From Cinclus cinclus (lineage: Eukaryota > Chordata > Aves > Passeriformes > Cinclidae): 64,000 nucleotides of DNA. The stretch is taken from contig NC_085048.1 in the NCBI RefSeq assembly GCF_963662255.1, positions 103,402,499-103,466,498 of the forward strand, read 5' to 3'. A model generated the notes under the pieces. The model was given only the letters and a program-made list of their open reading frames with translations, did not search any database and was not told where the DNA came from. This document shows, in pieces, positions 24,341 through 35,870 of the stretch. How positions within the stretch are numbered: position 1 is the first letter of the stretch; every line of letters starts with the position of its first letter. A program made the translations under genes and the position numbers.

Positions 24341-27300
24341 AATGCTTTTTTCCAAGTGACTGAATTTAGTTGTCAGAATCAACCATAAGACAGTGTTTAT
24401 GGTGTGCTATGGTTAGTCTGTGGCTGGAAATGCGACTGCTTTTGATTAAATGTCTGATGGGACATAGGGGTTAGAGTAACTAGATTTTCAAAACATAAAA
24501 GCCATGCCCCATCTGGGGTTACAGGTACACGAAATTAACTCTGCCTAGTGAGTCCCCATTTGGATCTGCATCACAACCACAGCAAATTTCCACATGATGT
24601 GCAAATTTTTTGTGCAGGCATAAGTATCTAATAGCACCTTATGTAAAGAGACAGAAGTTTGCTGAGAGATGTGTGTGAGACTAAATAATCCTCTGCATTT
24701 CTGATGGCAAAAGCCAAAGCTGTAAACTCTCCCTTCCCAGTTTGTATTTTTCACTGGTTAATACATGGCCCGGCCCTGGTGGTAGATCAAGGCAGCCACA
24801 GCCTGGAGCTCAGCAGGAGATTCTAGGTCTTTAGCTTTTGTATTTCTCTTGTGCAACACAGACTCAAAAAGTTTCTCTTTACATGACCATTTTTTTTAGT
24901 ATTAATTAATCTTCATAAATAAGATCACATTCGAGTTTTAAGAGTGACCTGAACTTAAGGATTGGACAAATTTAAAACAAAAAGATGCTTCTGCAAGTAA
25001 ACCACAAACTTAAGTTCTCAGTTCCAAACTTGTACTGACAATTCAAGTGGAACATTATCCAAAGGCAATTTTTGTTTACAAAGACTAAGAAGTTTCTTTG
25101 GAGAAAGAAATTTTTTGCACATGTACTGCTTTTCCAAAAGAAATCAAGGTAATTGCAATGGTAAAGCTTGTTTTTATTTGTGGCCTCTTACAGCCCAATT
25201 CCCAGCAGGTTTTTCTGTTTTCACACATCCCCAGCTAATTTACATTTTTAGAGAAGCTACACAAGGCACAATAAAACTTCTTCAAACACAACGTTGATTT
25301 GAGGGGTCACTATGCCACATTTTTTTTAATCTCACATTTTCATGAACACCACATTGATATAAAATCTTAGCAGGCCCAATACTTCTAGTTATGCTGATAT
25401 GAGAGCTGAGGGAGACTGTGGAATGTAGCACACAGCCTTACCCACTTTGGTATATTCTTGCTTCTTAGCATCTTTATCCCCATGAAATTTAAAGCTCTTC
25501 AATACCCTCTGGCAGACAAAACCAGCCAAAATAACATAAAACAAGGTAAAAGCTGGAAAAAAAAATATCTGGAACTATGGCTTGTCCTTCCAGAACTTGT
25601 ACCTCAGAATATTTAAAGCAACAGACAGGCAAAACTGATTTAAAGAAGAAAATGTTCATGATTAATTTAAATTATTCTAATTAATTAAAAGGCTCTTAAT
25701 AACTAATATTGTTGCAGGAACAATTTTAAAAAATCACAACAGCATATAAAAACATCTATGTGGAATAAGATACATGAACTCCACTCCACTATTTTTTTCA
25801 TTTAACATGCCTACAAAGAAATTTATTTACTCATCATAATAATACAGAGCTGGATATGGTCCCTGTTCTAATTTGCAATTTTCATGTGCACTAAAAATTA
25901 GTTGTCATACTTCTTCCTAGTAAGTGATATGGATTGTTGCTGACAATTGCCAAGAAAGCAGTGTATTTAAAACCTATCAATTATTAATTGCTTCCAAATA
26001 TTTTATTAAATGCATTATGAAAACCGAACATTGGACATTTTCTTCCTGTTGCAATACACCTGTTATATTGTACACCTACAATTGAAAACTTAGCAAATTT
26101 CTTCATCTGATATGAGATCTTTGTATCTGCAGAAGTTTCTTGTGAGTAAATATGAAGAATAAAGAGAATATTTAGCAGTTACAATTAACTGGCATGTGAC
26201 AACAGCTTTGTGAATGGCACTGAAGAGGTAAATTCTAGAATTTCCTTTCAGGTTTTTATATGAAGTACATTCTCAAGGCATTGTTAGGAATCTTCCAGTA
26301 AAACAGCCGATCCTAGAATGTACTGAACAACCCAGAAATAGCATTCAAAAAATCAGTCCTTATAACACTGAATCCTAAATGGAATGACCAGCAGTACCAA
26401 GAAATACTGTCCTGCTCAGCTACAGACAGATTCTGACATAAATCAATGATTCTCCACTCAAAAATACTTTAGTTTGAAAAGAACTTTTCTATTAACATTC
26501 ATGTAAATAAAGCCATTTAAAAGTAGCCAAATAACCTGATTTCAGATGTGATGGGAATAATCATAGTATATGATGAATTGTCTCTTCAGAAAATGTGCCT
26601 GTAAAACCTGCTGCCCAAGAGAAGCCGAGCGCTTTGTTACAGAGCACAGTTTAAGAGATTACAAATATACAAGGTTAATGTGATTAAAATTAGCAATAAA
26701 ACCATAAATAAAACTAATGGATCTGCCAAGGCCTTGCTTAAAAATAAATATAACAGTCATACAGAGACACAGGAATGATGCTACAAAAGGAATTGGCTAC
26801 TTAGTCACAGAACAGTTATAGTGCCAAAGGCCATCTGAAGTGAAAGGCATTTTAAACACAAGAGGAGAAATAATTTGTGAGAATATTAACTTATTGTGTA
26901 TCTCCCTTATCCAGCTTTTCCTCTCTGTTACCCTGGACCAATACCTGCCTGGGCAACTGAAACTCTACATGACAACATCTTACTGTTCAGCAGTCATTCT
27001 CCTAACTGGGGAAGCAAGGGGACACTGTCTTTTAGAAAAGAAATTCTTACTTTTTCAGGAAAAGGACTTTACATTGCCAATTCCTAAACCTCCTTGTCTG
27101 CCTCAATTTTAATATTGTCAGGTAGTTTAAGTTTTAACAAATTTCCATATCTAAGAAGTATGAAATTAAACTTTAGAATAAAGACAAATATTGCTGGGGA
27201 TTAATTAAAAAAAAAAAAAGAAATCTTAATTTCCTGCATTATGGCCCACTCTGAGAGTGAACAGAAATGCTGTTTAAAAGAAGAGGTCTGTGGAAACTGT

Positions 27301-28108
27301 GCTGAGGGGATATAGACTGGGTGCCCAGAATAAGATCCTGTTATTTATTCAGGTTTTACTTTTTGAATGTGTTCTATAATTTGATGAACTACAAAATATT
27401 TGTGAGTCTGTAAGTAAACTTATGAAAATTCAGTAACATTGTGTCCATTCAATACTGATTATTACAATTCCAGTATCACGTCATAAAACTGCCCTGAGAA
27501 CTTTGTCAGGACACCAGATATTCATTACACGTCTGCTCCGACCATCACTGGGAGACTGCCCAGGGACCAGAATTTCCAGTCAAGATTTTTGTCTGGCTTT
27601 ACCTCTGTATATTCCAGAGACTTCTGTCCTCCAAAGAAATGCCACAATCTTGGAAAAGTTAGAGTGAATATTTCTAACCTCTACTACCAAACTGATCACA
27701 GGTAATACTTCCAGTGTTACCCCCTTCCATTCTCTTCCATCTCCTAGGTCTGCATCTCTCGTCCTGGAATAAAGCAAGGCCCAGATACATCTTCTGCCCT
27801 TAGGGCAGAGTGGATCAGCTGGCCAAGATCACACTGCTCCTGGGTCTCCTCTGAGCTCTGTGTATTGTCCCCATGTCCACACAAACAGAATTATTCTGGT
27901 GTGAGTGTCTCTGTGCTCTCAGGAACTGAAACGCTGTGAGAGTTCGTTGCTGAACCATGCAGAGTGGCACTGTGGCACAGAGAATATTAAAAGTGGGATG
28001 GTGCTGGAGGACTGGAGAATGGTGGGAGGCAGCTTAATGTACACAATTAGTGTCCAAATATGGCCTTAGAACTGAGCCAGGGAGCAAGTTAGATAATGTG
28101 CAAGAAGA

Positions 28109-28148
28109 TAATGTAATATAAAGTAATATAATATAATATAATATAATA
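28109..28148. repeat. ATAAT pentanucleotide microsatellite
   Basis: About seven units of a TAATA/ATAAT pentamer, the last five uninterrupted. Confidence 0.9.
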
Positions 28149-31100
28149 CCCACACAAAGAGCAGCCAGGCTTGCTTGCAGGCTCAGCACACAGTCTGTGG
28201 CACCAGCCACACAGAAGGTGAACCTGTAACTGGCCCTGCAGACGACCTGCCTGAGTAACTCTGGCTGCTGAATAAAGTATTGTTAGGGAATGAGGACAAG
28301 GAAGTCTGTATGGGCGGGTGCCACAACACAGACATGACGAGGTGCAATTTCTGGGATAGATTTATCATGCTGCAGCTCCCACTAGCATTCATATGCATGC
28401 ATCCTGTTAGAAATGTGATACCAGATGCTGTTTCCTGGCAACAGGCCCAACACCCCCTTTCTCTTAGGTGTGAATTTTGACAACTCCAATTCACTGGAGC
28501 CCTAGTTATGTTATCTTTTCTAAATGCTTAGAGACTAAAAAGACCTCTTGCTCTTTCTACCATGGAGTTACATGCCACTTGGGCCAATTTCCAACGCTGT
28601 ATTACTCCAAAAATATCTTCTCTTATGTCTAGCACAATCACTACCACTAAATAGGGAAGGATTTGAAACATTCTGACTTGAGCGTAGATAATACAAGTCC
28701 TTTTTTGCTGTGTTGACAGTCAGAGCTGTTGTTATGCTTGGCATATGTCACATCAATGTATAAAAAATGCCCATGTCAGTCAAATGCATGTTACATGTAG
28801 ACTGGATGTCACTCTAATGTTTTGTATTAAAATCAGTGCCACAAAACATGCACAACTTTATAAACATCATTGGGGAGATTTTCATTTGGAACTGTACAGC
28901 TGCTTGCAACCATCATCTGCACAACACCTTAAGTCCTTAGAAATTCTTGGGAAATTAAATTTCAGAAGAGGGACACTAAAATACCAACTTTACTTCTCTG
29001 TTGTCACTCACAGACCAAGGGGAGGTCACCTATGCCACCTGTTTCTCCCCATGGTTTATCTGCTGCTAGGAAGAACACAGAGAAAAGCTGTGTTTCCAAT
29101 GAAAGGAACTGCAGAGCAGGGTGTGCTGGGCTGGCACAGGCTGACACTGGGGCCCCTGTGTGAGCTGTGCTGTACCTACCTGAGTTCTACGCACAGGAGT
29201 GGGAAAGGTGGGAGAGGTGGGGACAGGGGCCAGTCCCAGCTGAGAGCTGGGAGCTCAGCAGCACTTCCAACCCTACACAGACTTGCTGCCATGGGAGAAG
29301 CTGGGAGGCTTTCAGGGCAGATGGTCACTAGGTATGGACGTGGGGTCACTGTAAAGCTGATCCCAGTGTCACTGTGGATGTTTCCTGAGGAACTTTTTCT
29401 GCCAAGAACAGCCCAGGTGTAACAGCTGCACATACTTTTGCTCATGCAGATGTTGTGGCCTGGCTAATCCAACAGCAGTTTTGAGAATAAAAGCTGTTTA
29501 TAAGCATTAATTAATCTTTGCAATTAAGGCACTGTTATTAACCCTGTTGTATGTCGGGGTCACATCTGTGGTTGGTGCAGACTTGTTCAGTGATCTGACT
29601 CCCCTAGGATGGTTCCAGCTTGTGGAAATATGGATTTTGTCTAGAGACACTTTAGCAAAAAAACAGACCAAGGATTGTTGGACAGATATTGGGAATTCTG
29701 GTTCTGATTGTGCTTCTAAATCTCCAAAATACTTTCCTGATGAATCAGTGGTCAAAGAAAGCAATCTTGCACAGAGAAAAGAATATAAAGCCATCTTTGG
29801 GGTCATTCTGAAAACTCAAGAAATTTATAACTTCATCTGCATTTGACTGACTGGGCTCAAGTGATTATTGAAGAAAAGGTGGCCTGTTGTGGCCTATTGC
29901 TTATCCATAAATACTTATTTTCACAGTGTGACATTCTGTTGTTAATCAAATGGAATCTATTTATGTCTTCCATTCAATCAGGAGATCTAAGCCGAAGAAA
30001 CTGCTTAGTATAAAACAGCTAACCCAAAGTAGATCATAAATGGGGGAAAAGTTGTATTTTACTGGCTTCTAAACACCCAAGAGGTTGAAGATTTTCCTTT
30101 TGGTTTCACAAAGCAGTAGGCAAAACCAGTGACTCCAGTTCCAAACAGGATTCTCAGCGTTTGGTCAATGTTTTCTCTTTTTTTTATTCTGAGGCACCAG
30201 ATGTTCATGAGGGAAGGAGCAGGAAATACACACTCTAATCCCATTCCCTAATTCAAGTTGTTACTTTTAGAGAGAAACCTATACATCATCTTTGTGTATT
30301 AGCAAGAGATCCCATGGCAGAGATAAAGATGCTAGAATTGCAAAAGGCCAGGATGAATAAGTGGGAAGGAAGATGTTCAGAGGGGCCTGAAGCTTCCTGC
30401 TTCCTAAACAAACATAAACCCCCTCAAAAATGACCCTAAAAAGGACTGGTTGGAACCACATGGACAAGCTCACAGTAAGTGGCTCTGTAAGCAATGTTCC
30501 TAAATGCTTTAGAAAGGCAGCAGGATTGTGCTCCAGAAGTTCACCAGACAGTACAGACTCCCAATCCCCAACACAAAAAGTAGCTAATGGCCTCAAACCT
30601 CATGCCAGGGGTTGTGAATGACAGCACTCAGGCTTTTAAAAGGCAGAATGCAACAGTATTAGACTCATAAAAGAATACACACATTTGGCATTAAAAGGAT
30701 GGCATAAATATTTTGAAATGGCTCCTGGGGCTTGGACAGAACACTGTAAAACAGTCTCTTTATCTTTGCAAGAAAATATATGCTCATTGAAAAACTGCTG
30801 GATTGGGAAAAAAGTTATTTCCTTGCAGTGTTAGAGCCCCAAAGCCTTGGTAGCAATTTTTCATCATTTTGTTAATTTTCACTAATATGACAAGTGTGCT
30901 ACTAATATGATTGTTCTGTTTAAAAACTAATACCACTATTAATATGCTACAGTGATTAATTACTCACAATAATCTATCACGAAGGAAAAATAGTGACATA
31001 ATTAATGCAGTGTTACTATTGTGCAATAGCAATTTGTTAACTTTGTGCAAAGCACTCAAAGAAAACTTTATTTTTCATATTTTCTTCTGTAATTGCTTTT

Positions 31101-31158
31101 ACCCATATTTACAGTAGAAAGATCTGCTTGCAAAAGAGAAACTCAGCACCTGAGGTTT

Positions 31159-31221
31159 CGTGTTGGTTTTTTTTTTGGTTTTTTTTGTTTTTTTGTTTTG
31201 CTTTGTTCTTTTTTTTTGGTT
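31159..31221. repeat. T-rich tract with G interruptions
   Basis: A 60-base T-rich run with GG and single G/C interruptions. It resembles a decayed reverse-complemented poly-A tail, but no recognisable retrotransposon body is attached on either side. Confidence 0.8.
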
Positions 31222-33576
31222 CAGCAGATGCTAGCTCTTAGACTGACAGATTTAATCTCAACTTTACTTTAGAATCTGGATATTATCTTTTTAGGCAAGA
31301 CTTTTACTGCTGTTTTCAAGATCTTGTATCTACTCCCTTGTACAACAGCACAGCTTATTACAGAGCTCTCACATTGCAACCATTCTATGACCAGGGGATA
31401 CCTTGTCATATTGCATTGATTAAAATACTCCCAGTCTACACATCATTGTTTTTTTACATACACATTTCAAATGCAATCTCAAGGAAGGCAAATTAATACA
31501 GAAAACAGCTTTGCAAAGAATCTAGTTACATTACCATAAAGACTTACCCCCCAAATGAGAAGAATGAAGGAAAATGTGCCTATTCCCTTTGAGCTTTTTT
31601 CCATGGTTTTAAAACTCTGTGACATTATTTCAAAGGTTGTCTGCAAATAAGCCTTTTACAGGGCCCATTTTCAGCACGAGATACCTCATCATAGACATCA
31701 TAAACATCCTTGAGTATGGATCACATTATTGCAGCTCTTTGCACACTTTCTCCCATGATCCTTCTACTCCCATCCCCACTCAGGCCAGTAATTAGTGCCC
31801 CTCTGCCTTCCTTTTCCAAAGTGTGGAAAAAGCAGTCTGCTCTCTGCACAGGTGAGCAAGGCAGTCAGGATGGACTTGGCCATGGATCTGCTGGATTTGG
31901 GCCTGCTTGCTCTCGAGACAGGGACTGCCACTTATCCCATTTGTCACCAGCACCACAGAGTCCTCTCTGCTCCTGCTCATCACATCGGGGTGTGATACAA
32001 TAGCTAATTATAAAATCAATCATTAGCAGCTCTGCAAAGTCAGAGGAAATACTATCATGCAGGTCTGGTGTGATTTTCCATAACTTCCCACAGCTGGAAG
32101 CAAGAGATTGGAAAATTCTGTCCAGTCTGACTGGTGAAACTGTCTAACTAGCAGTTAGGGAAAGACTGCAGGGTCTGTCACAGGATCCCTCTATCACCTG
32201 TGCATGTGCTGTGATAAAAACCACTGTCTTAATTACATTTATTTAATACTACCAAAATGGCAGTAGCTCTGCCATTTTCTGTTTACTGTAATAAAACCAT
32301 TTAATAATAGTAATAATACTAAACCCTGGAGCAAACAAAAGTTTGACTTGGTAGAAATATTTCTCAAGCAACTACTCAGCTAGAGTTACACAATGGAATT
32401 CATCGTGGATTAAGTACTGCATTTGCTTTTTAAATGGATAAATAGAAGAAGGAAATTTAAGCTATCCAATGTAATCTTGTTTAATAAAAATCTACACGTC
32501 ATTACCTGTTCCTCATATCTGCAGAGCCAACACAGCACTGCCTGAATATTCCCAAAAATTAATGATACAAACACAGTAGTGCAAAACTGTTTTTCAAAGT
32601 GTAAAAAAGACTTTTGCCCCTTTTTGGCCCACATGAAAACTGGCTTTGCTGTTCAGTGAGCCATACCTAAGACTATAATAAAAATACCCTTGTGCACCCA
32701 CAGTGCTTAATTTTCAAAAAGTTTTATGCTGAAATAACCTGTTTTCAAAAGGATTGTAAAGCAACATGTTTCTAAAGTCACATCTCAAATGCTCTGGCAT
32801 GTCCTTTTGAAAAGCTAGTGGAATGAAGACAAGATTTGAAAGCAGTACAGAATGATAGCACCATTTGGAACCACAACAAAATTGTTTCTGTCTCCACTCT
32901 CATTTAAAAAAAAAAAAGTCTAAGAGCTGAGTATGGATTAAATATAGTAATTGAAATCTGCGAACTTTTATGCCAAGTTCTAGCCTGAAATGAATTTAAA
33001 TGGCCACAAGTAAAAAAATCCACAAAGGGGAGATTGCAATGAAATCCTGGCAGGGAAGTAAAAATAGCATCGTAAGCAAATAGCGTAACCTTAAAAAAGG
33101 GAAGCAGAGAAAGCAGAAACTGGGAAATATTCTTGAAATTCTGTATAAAAGAACTAGAAAAAAATAGGACAGCAGAGCTGGGGTCACTGTGGAAAACCAA
33201 GTGATGGTGTTTATTTTGGTATTTCAAACACAGAAGTGAGGTCAGACTGTGAGGGGTGACCTGAGGACTGCCAATCTATTGAGAGCAACTCCAAGGCCTG
33301 TATGGAAATTGCTTCACTCTGGCCACGACCCAATCAGCTTCCCAGTATTTTACTGTAAAATTGTTTACAAATACCTGGGCAGTTCTAAAATGTAACTTGT
33401 AATGCAACCCCGTATTCTGATAGACTGGCAGTGTAATACATAAGTATACTCTTTTATTTTTTTCTGTGCTCTCTGTACATTCAGAGCTCCTTATCTCAAC
33501 AATTTACAATGGCTTTACAAGGGATTAGTGAAACTTAGAGAAGGTTTGGGGGTCAAAACTGGTGATCCCTTTGCAG

Positions 33577-33690
33577 AGAAAGGACCTCTGCCCATAGAAG
33601 GCACAATATTTAAGGTAAAGGGACCTTTGCTTGTGGCAGACACAATATCTAAGGTACAAGGATCTCTGCCCACAGCAGAACACTTAAGGT
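33577..33690. repeat. Three-unit ~39-bp degenerate tandem repeat
   Basis: Three head-to-tail units, 33,577-33,616, 33,617-33,655 and 33,656-33,690. Each has the order AAGGACCTCTGCCC, then a short A/G-rich spacer, then ACAATATTTAAGGT, with drift and a small deletion in the third. In one forward frame (33,528-33,854) the units read as similar 13-residue blocks (GPLPIEGTIFKVK, GPLLVADTISKVQ, GSLPTAEHLRY), because the period is a multiple of three. I do not recognise any protein in it. Confidence 0.8.
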
Positions 33691-34839
33691 ACAATAAGGC
33701 ACAAGTGGACAGTGCATTTCCAAAGCTGAGGCTGTTGGCTGTGGGAATGGTGGCCAGTATCGTACCAACAGGGTCAGAGCAAAAGGGACAGGGAACCTAT
33801 CTGATGATTGGTAGCTGTCACAGAGCATTTTCTCTTTATTGTGTAACAGGGTGAGTAAATAACCTTGTTTTTCTATATAACAACTCTTCAGATTTTCCTT
33901 GCTATATTGCTCTTTCTACACATGAACAGCAAATGTAATGCTGTACATTCTGTGACATTTGAGGACCTCCTAGAAATGATTGAGTAGGGAGACATCAGGA
34001 GGTGGTGCTCTTTCTTAATACAAAAAGGAACAAAATACAAGCTATGGAGAATTTCTGGAGTCTTTGGCACAATTCCTGAGAGATGTGTTGCCTAAAATTC
34101 CTCAAATACCCCATGGGAATTGTTGGGGCACCACGTCCTTCCTGGGCAGCTGACAGGCTTGGTGCACTGCGAGTCAGCCTCCTGCATTCCTAAGCACTTC
34201 CACCAGTGCCTCAGAAAGTTGGGATCTGATAGGATCAGGTCTATGGAAAGGTATTTATGGACATTAATGAAGTGCATTGAGGTTTTTTTTCAAGTAGCAC
34301 TGACAGGAAATACACTGGTATTTTCAAATACAGAAACTTGCTTCCAAAGTAGGGCTGCAGGTGGAACATGTCATGCTAACATTTCCTGTACAGTTCCTAT
34401 AATAAACGCTTATTTCCCGACACAGAATTCCCGCATAGTAATAAGAATAGATAATAATAACATGCATGCTTTCCCGTTGAGCTTGGATTTTGAGGAAATG
34501 CAATGAAGAAACTTAAGGCTGGAAGTTTCCACCCGTCTCCCCCTGCATACAGCATCCTTCCCGCTGGAGCGGGCGATGCCTTTGGAACCACCGCCTTTTC
34601 CCTGGGAGCGCCTGGCGCTGCGGGAGGTGATGCGGCCGCTGCCCCCGGCCCCGCCGGCCCCGGCAGCCAAGGGAGGAGGAAGGACAACTCCCAAAACCTG
34701 CGGGAACAACTTCCCGTCCTTCATGCCTCCCATCGCCTCCCCATAGGGATACATTTAAGGATAAATATGTATATATTTATGTATATAAATCTTTGTAAAA
34801 CCAGCAGTTGATAAATGCAGCTGGTAAATAACCACCCTT

Positions 34840-34916
34840 GAAAAAGAAAAAGAAAAAGAAAAAGAAAAAGAAAAAGAAAAAGAAAAAGAAAAAGAAAAAG
34901 AAAAAGAAAAAAGAAA
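34840..34916. repeat. (GAAAAA)n hexanucleotide array
   Basis: About 13 nearly perfect GAAAAA units, the last one or two irregular. The purine-only strand runs for about 80 bases. The K/E-rich and F/L-rich frames across it are translations of the repeat. Confidence 0.95.
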
Positions 34917-34937
34917 AAACACCCCACAAAAGCCATA

Positions 34938-34959
34938 ATGATGATGATGATGATGATGA
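34938..34959. repeat. (ATG)n trinucleotide array
   Basis: Seven ATG/GAT units, followed by a G-run and a short (AAAT)n at about 34,970-34,985. These lie just upstream of the candidate first exon and may be part of its 5' UTR or of the core promoter. Confidence 0.9.
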
Positions 34960-35039
34960 CGGGAGGGGGGAAATAAATAAATAAAAGCGAGCGAGAGTCG
35001 GCGAGGGAGAGGGAGGCAGGTTCAATTATCTAAACAAAG

Positions 35040-35053
35040 AAATCATGGCGGAG
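35040..35053 (+). promoter_or_regulatory. YY1-like motif over the ATG
   Basis: AAATCATGGCGGAG matches the known YY1 consensus core (ATGGCGG) in the forward orientation. It overlaps the candidate start codon within the CpG island. Functional binding is inference from the motif and its position. Confidence 0.5.
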
Positions 35054-35178
35054 TGTTTACATTTGGCAGCCCAAAGCCTCTTGGATTACGGACCCCCCCC
35101 AAACCCAAGCAGCTCTCCCCGGCCCCCCGCAGTCGCGGCTCGCCGGAGCCCGCCCGCCGACACCTCGCTGCGGCCCGG
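35045..35178 (+). CDS. Candidate first coding exon, gene not identified
   Basis: An ATG at 35,045 in strong Kozak context (A at -3, G at +4) opens a frame of 44 codons plus two bases, ending at a strong splice donor, CCCGG|GTAAGTG, with GT at 35,179. If it is coding, the donor is phase 2. The predicted start is MAECLHLAAQSLLDYGPPP, followed by a Pro/Ser/Arg/Ala-rich stretch. The next in-frame codon if unspliced is TAA, overlapping the donor, so translation needs splicing. The bases around the ATG (AAATCATGGCGGA) also fit a YY1 site, which often sits just downstream of transcription starts, so the ATG could be part of a noncoding first exon. I do not recognise the protein, and no second exon is identifiable to 64,000. 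Confidence 0.5.
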
Positions 35179-35251
35179 GTAAGTGCGGGAGCTTGCGGCG
35201 GCCGGACCCGGGCGGGCGCTGGGGCGGGGGCGAGCGGCTCCCCCCGCCCGA

Positions 35252-35254
<3 letters not shown>

Positions 35255-35313
<59 letters not shown>

Positions 35314-35459
35314 TGTGTGTGTGTCTGTGTGTGTGTCTGTGTGTGTCTGTGTGTGTGTCTGTGTCTGTGTGTGTGTGTCTGTGTGTGTGTCTGTGTGTGT
35401 GTGTCTGTGTCTGTGTGTGTGTCTGTGTGTGTCTGTGTGTGTCTGTGTGTGTCTGTGTC
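35255..35459. repeat. Compound (GT)n / (CTGTGTGT)n microsatellite
   Basis: A 205-bp tract begins with about 28 uninterrupted GT units (35,255-35,310), then one TT interruption, then many GT runs of 3-6 units separated by CT. It lies about 75 bp downstream of the candidate donor, inside the CpG island. Alternating purine-pyrimidine DNA of this length can adopt Z-form. All the long C/V- or T/H-rich frames here (for example 35,053-35,925 + and 35,043-35,888 -) are repeat artefacts. Confidence 0.97.
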
Positions 35460-35870
35460 GCGGGGGGAACACGGGCTGCGCTCGCCGACGCGCCGGCCAG
35501 GGGCCGTCCGTCCCCATGCCCGTCTCTGTCCCCGTGCCCGTCCCCGCCCCGGGGTCACGGCGCCCGGCGCTGACTGCCGGCTCCGCCCCCGCGGCCGCCC
35601 CCCGCGCCCCCCGCCCGCCGCCGCCGTGCCCCGCCGGGCGGAGAGAGCCGCCCGCCCGGGCACGGGGGGTTGCGCGCAGCGCCCGCACGACTGGGGGGCT
35701 CCGCTTCTGGGGAACGAGAGGCCCCGAAATGGGCAGCGGGGAGAGACGCGCGGAAGGTGGCGGGGGCGGCTTGATGAGGCTCCTTCTCCCGGTGTCCGAG
35801 ATCCGCAACGCAGAGCGAGCGTGGGCACCGGCGGAGGCGGCTGGGAGCTAGCAGCAGCGCAGAACCCCTC

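Larger units (their letters stand above)
24345..33570. other. Gene-poor sequence between CR1 and the CpG island
   Basis: No recognisable gene. It contains simple repeats listed separately (27,204 poly-A run; 28,109-28,148; 31,159-31,221), one unusually long but unrecognised open frame (28,745-29,422 +), a perfect 10-bp inverted repeat at 32,254-32,278, and an AT-rich unique block at 30,840-31,080 that may be regulatory. A donor-like CACAG|GTGAGC occurs at 31,847-31,856 with no matching exon that I can define. Confidence 0.55.
34540..35870. promoter_or_regulatory. CpG island promoter
   Basis: The base composition changes abruptly from AT-rich to strongly GC-rich with many CpG dinucleotides, mainly at 34,560-34,690 and 34,980-35,860. 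This is the only such region in the window and is the signature of a vertebrate CpG-island promoter. Two simple arrays interrupt it: (GAAAAA)n at 34,840-34,916 and a GT-rich tract at 35,255-35,459. A candidate first exon with a strong donor lies inside, pointing rightward. No TATA box is obvious next to the candidate start, as is usual for this promoter class. The left sub-block could belong to the same promoter or to a divergent transcript on the minus strand, for which I found no clear exon. Confidence 0.88.

Noticed and set aside
31710..32003. Possible exon ending at CACAG|GTGAGC (31,851)
   Set aside because: No convincing acceptor upstream and overlapping frames on both strands show no coding signature.
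34721..35025. Phe/Leu-rich minus-strand frames
   Set aside because: Translations of the (GAAAAA)n array.
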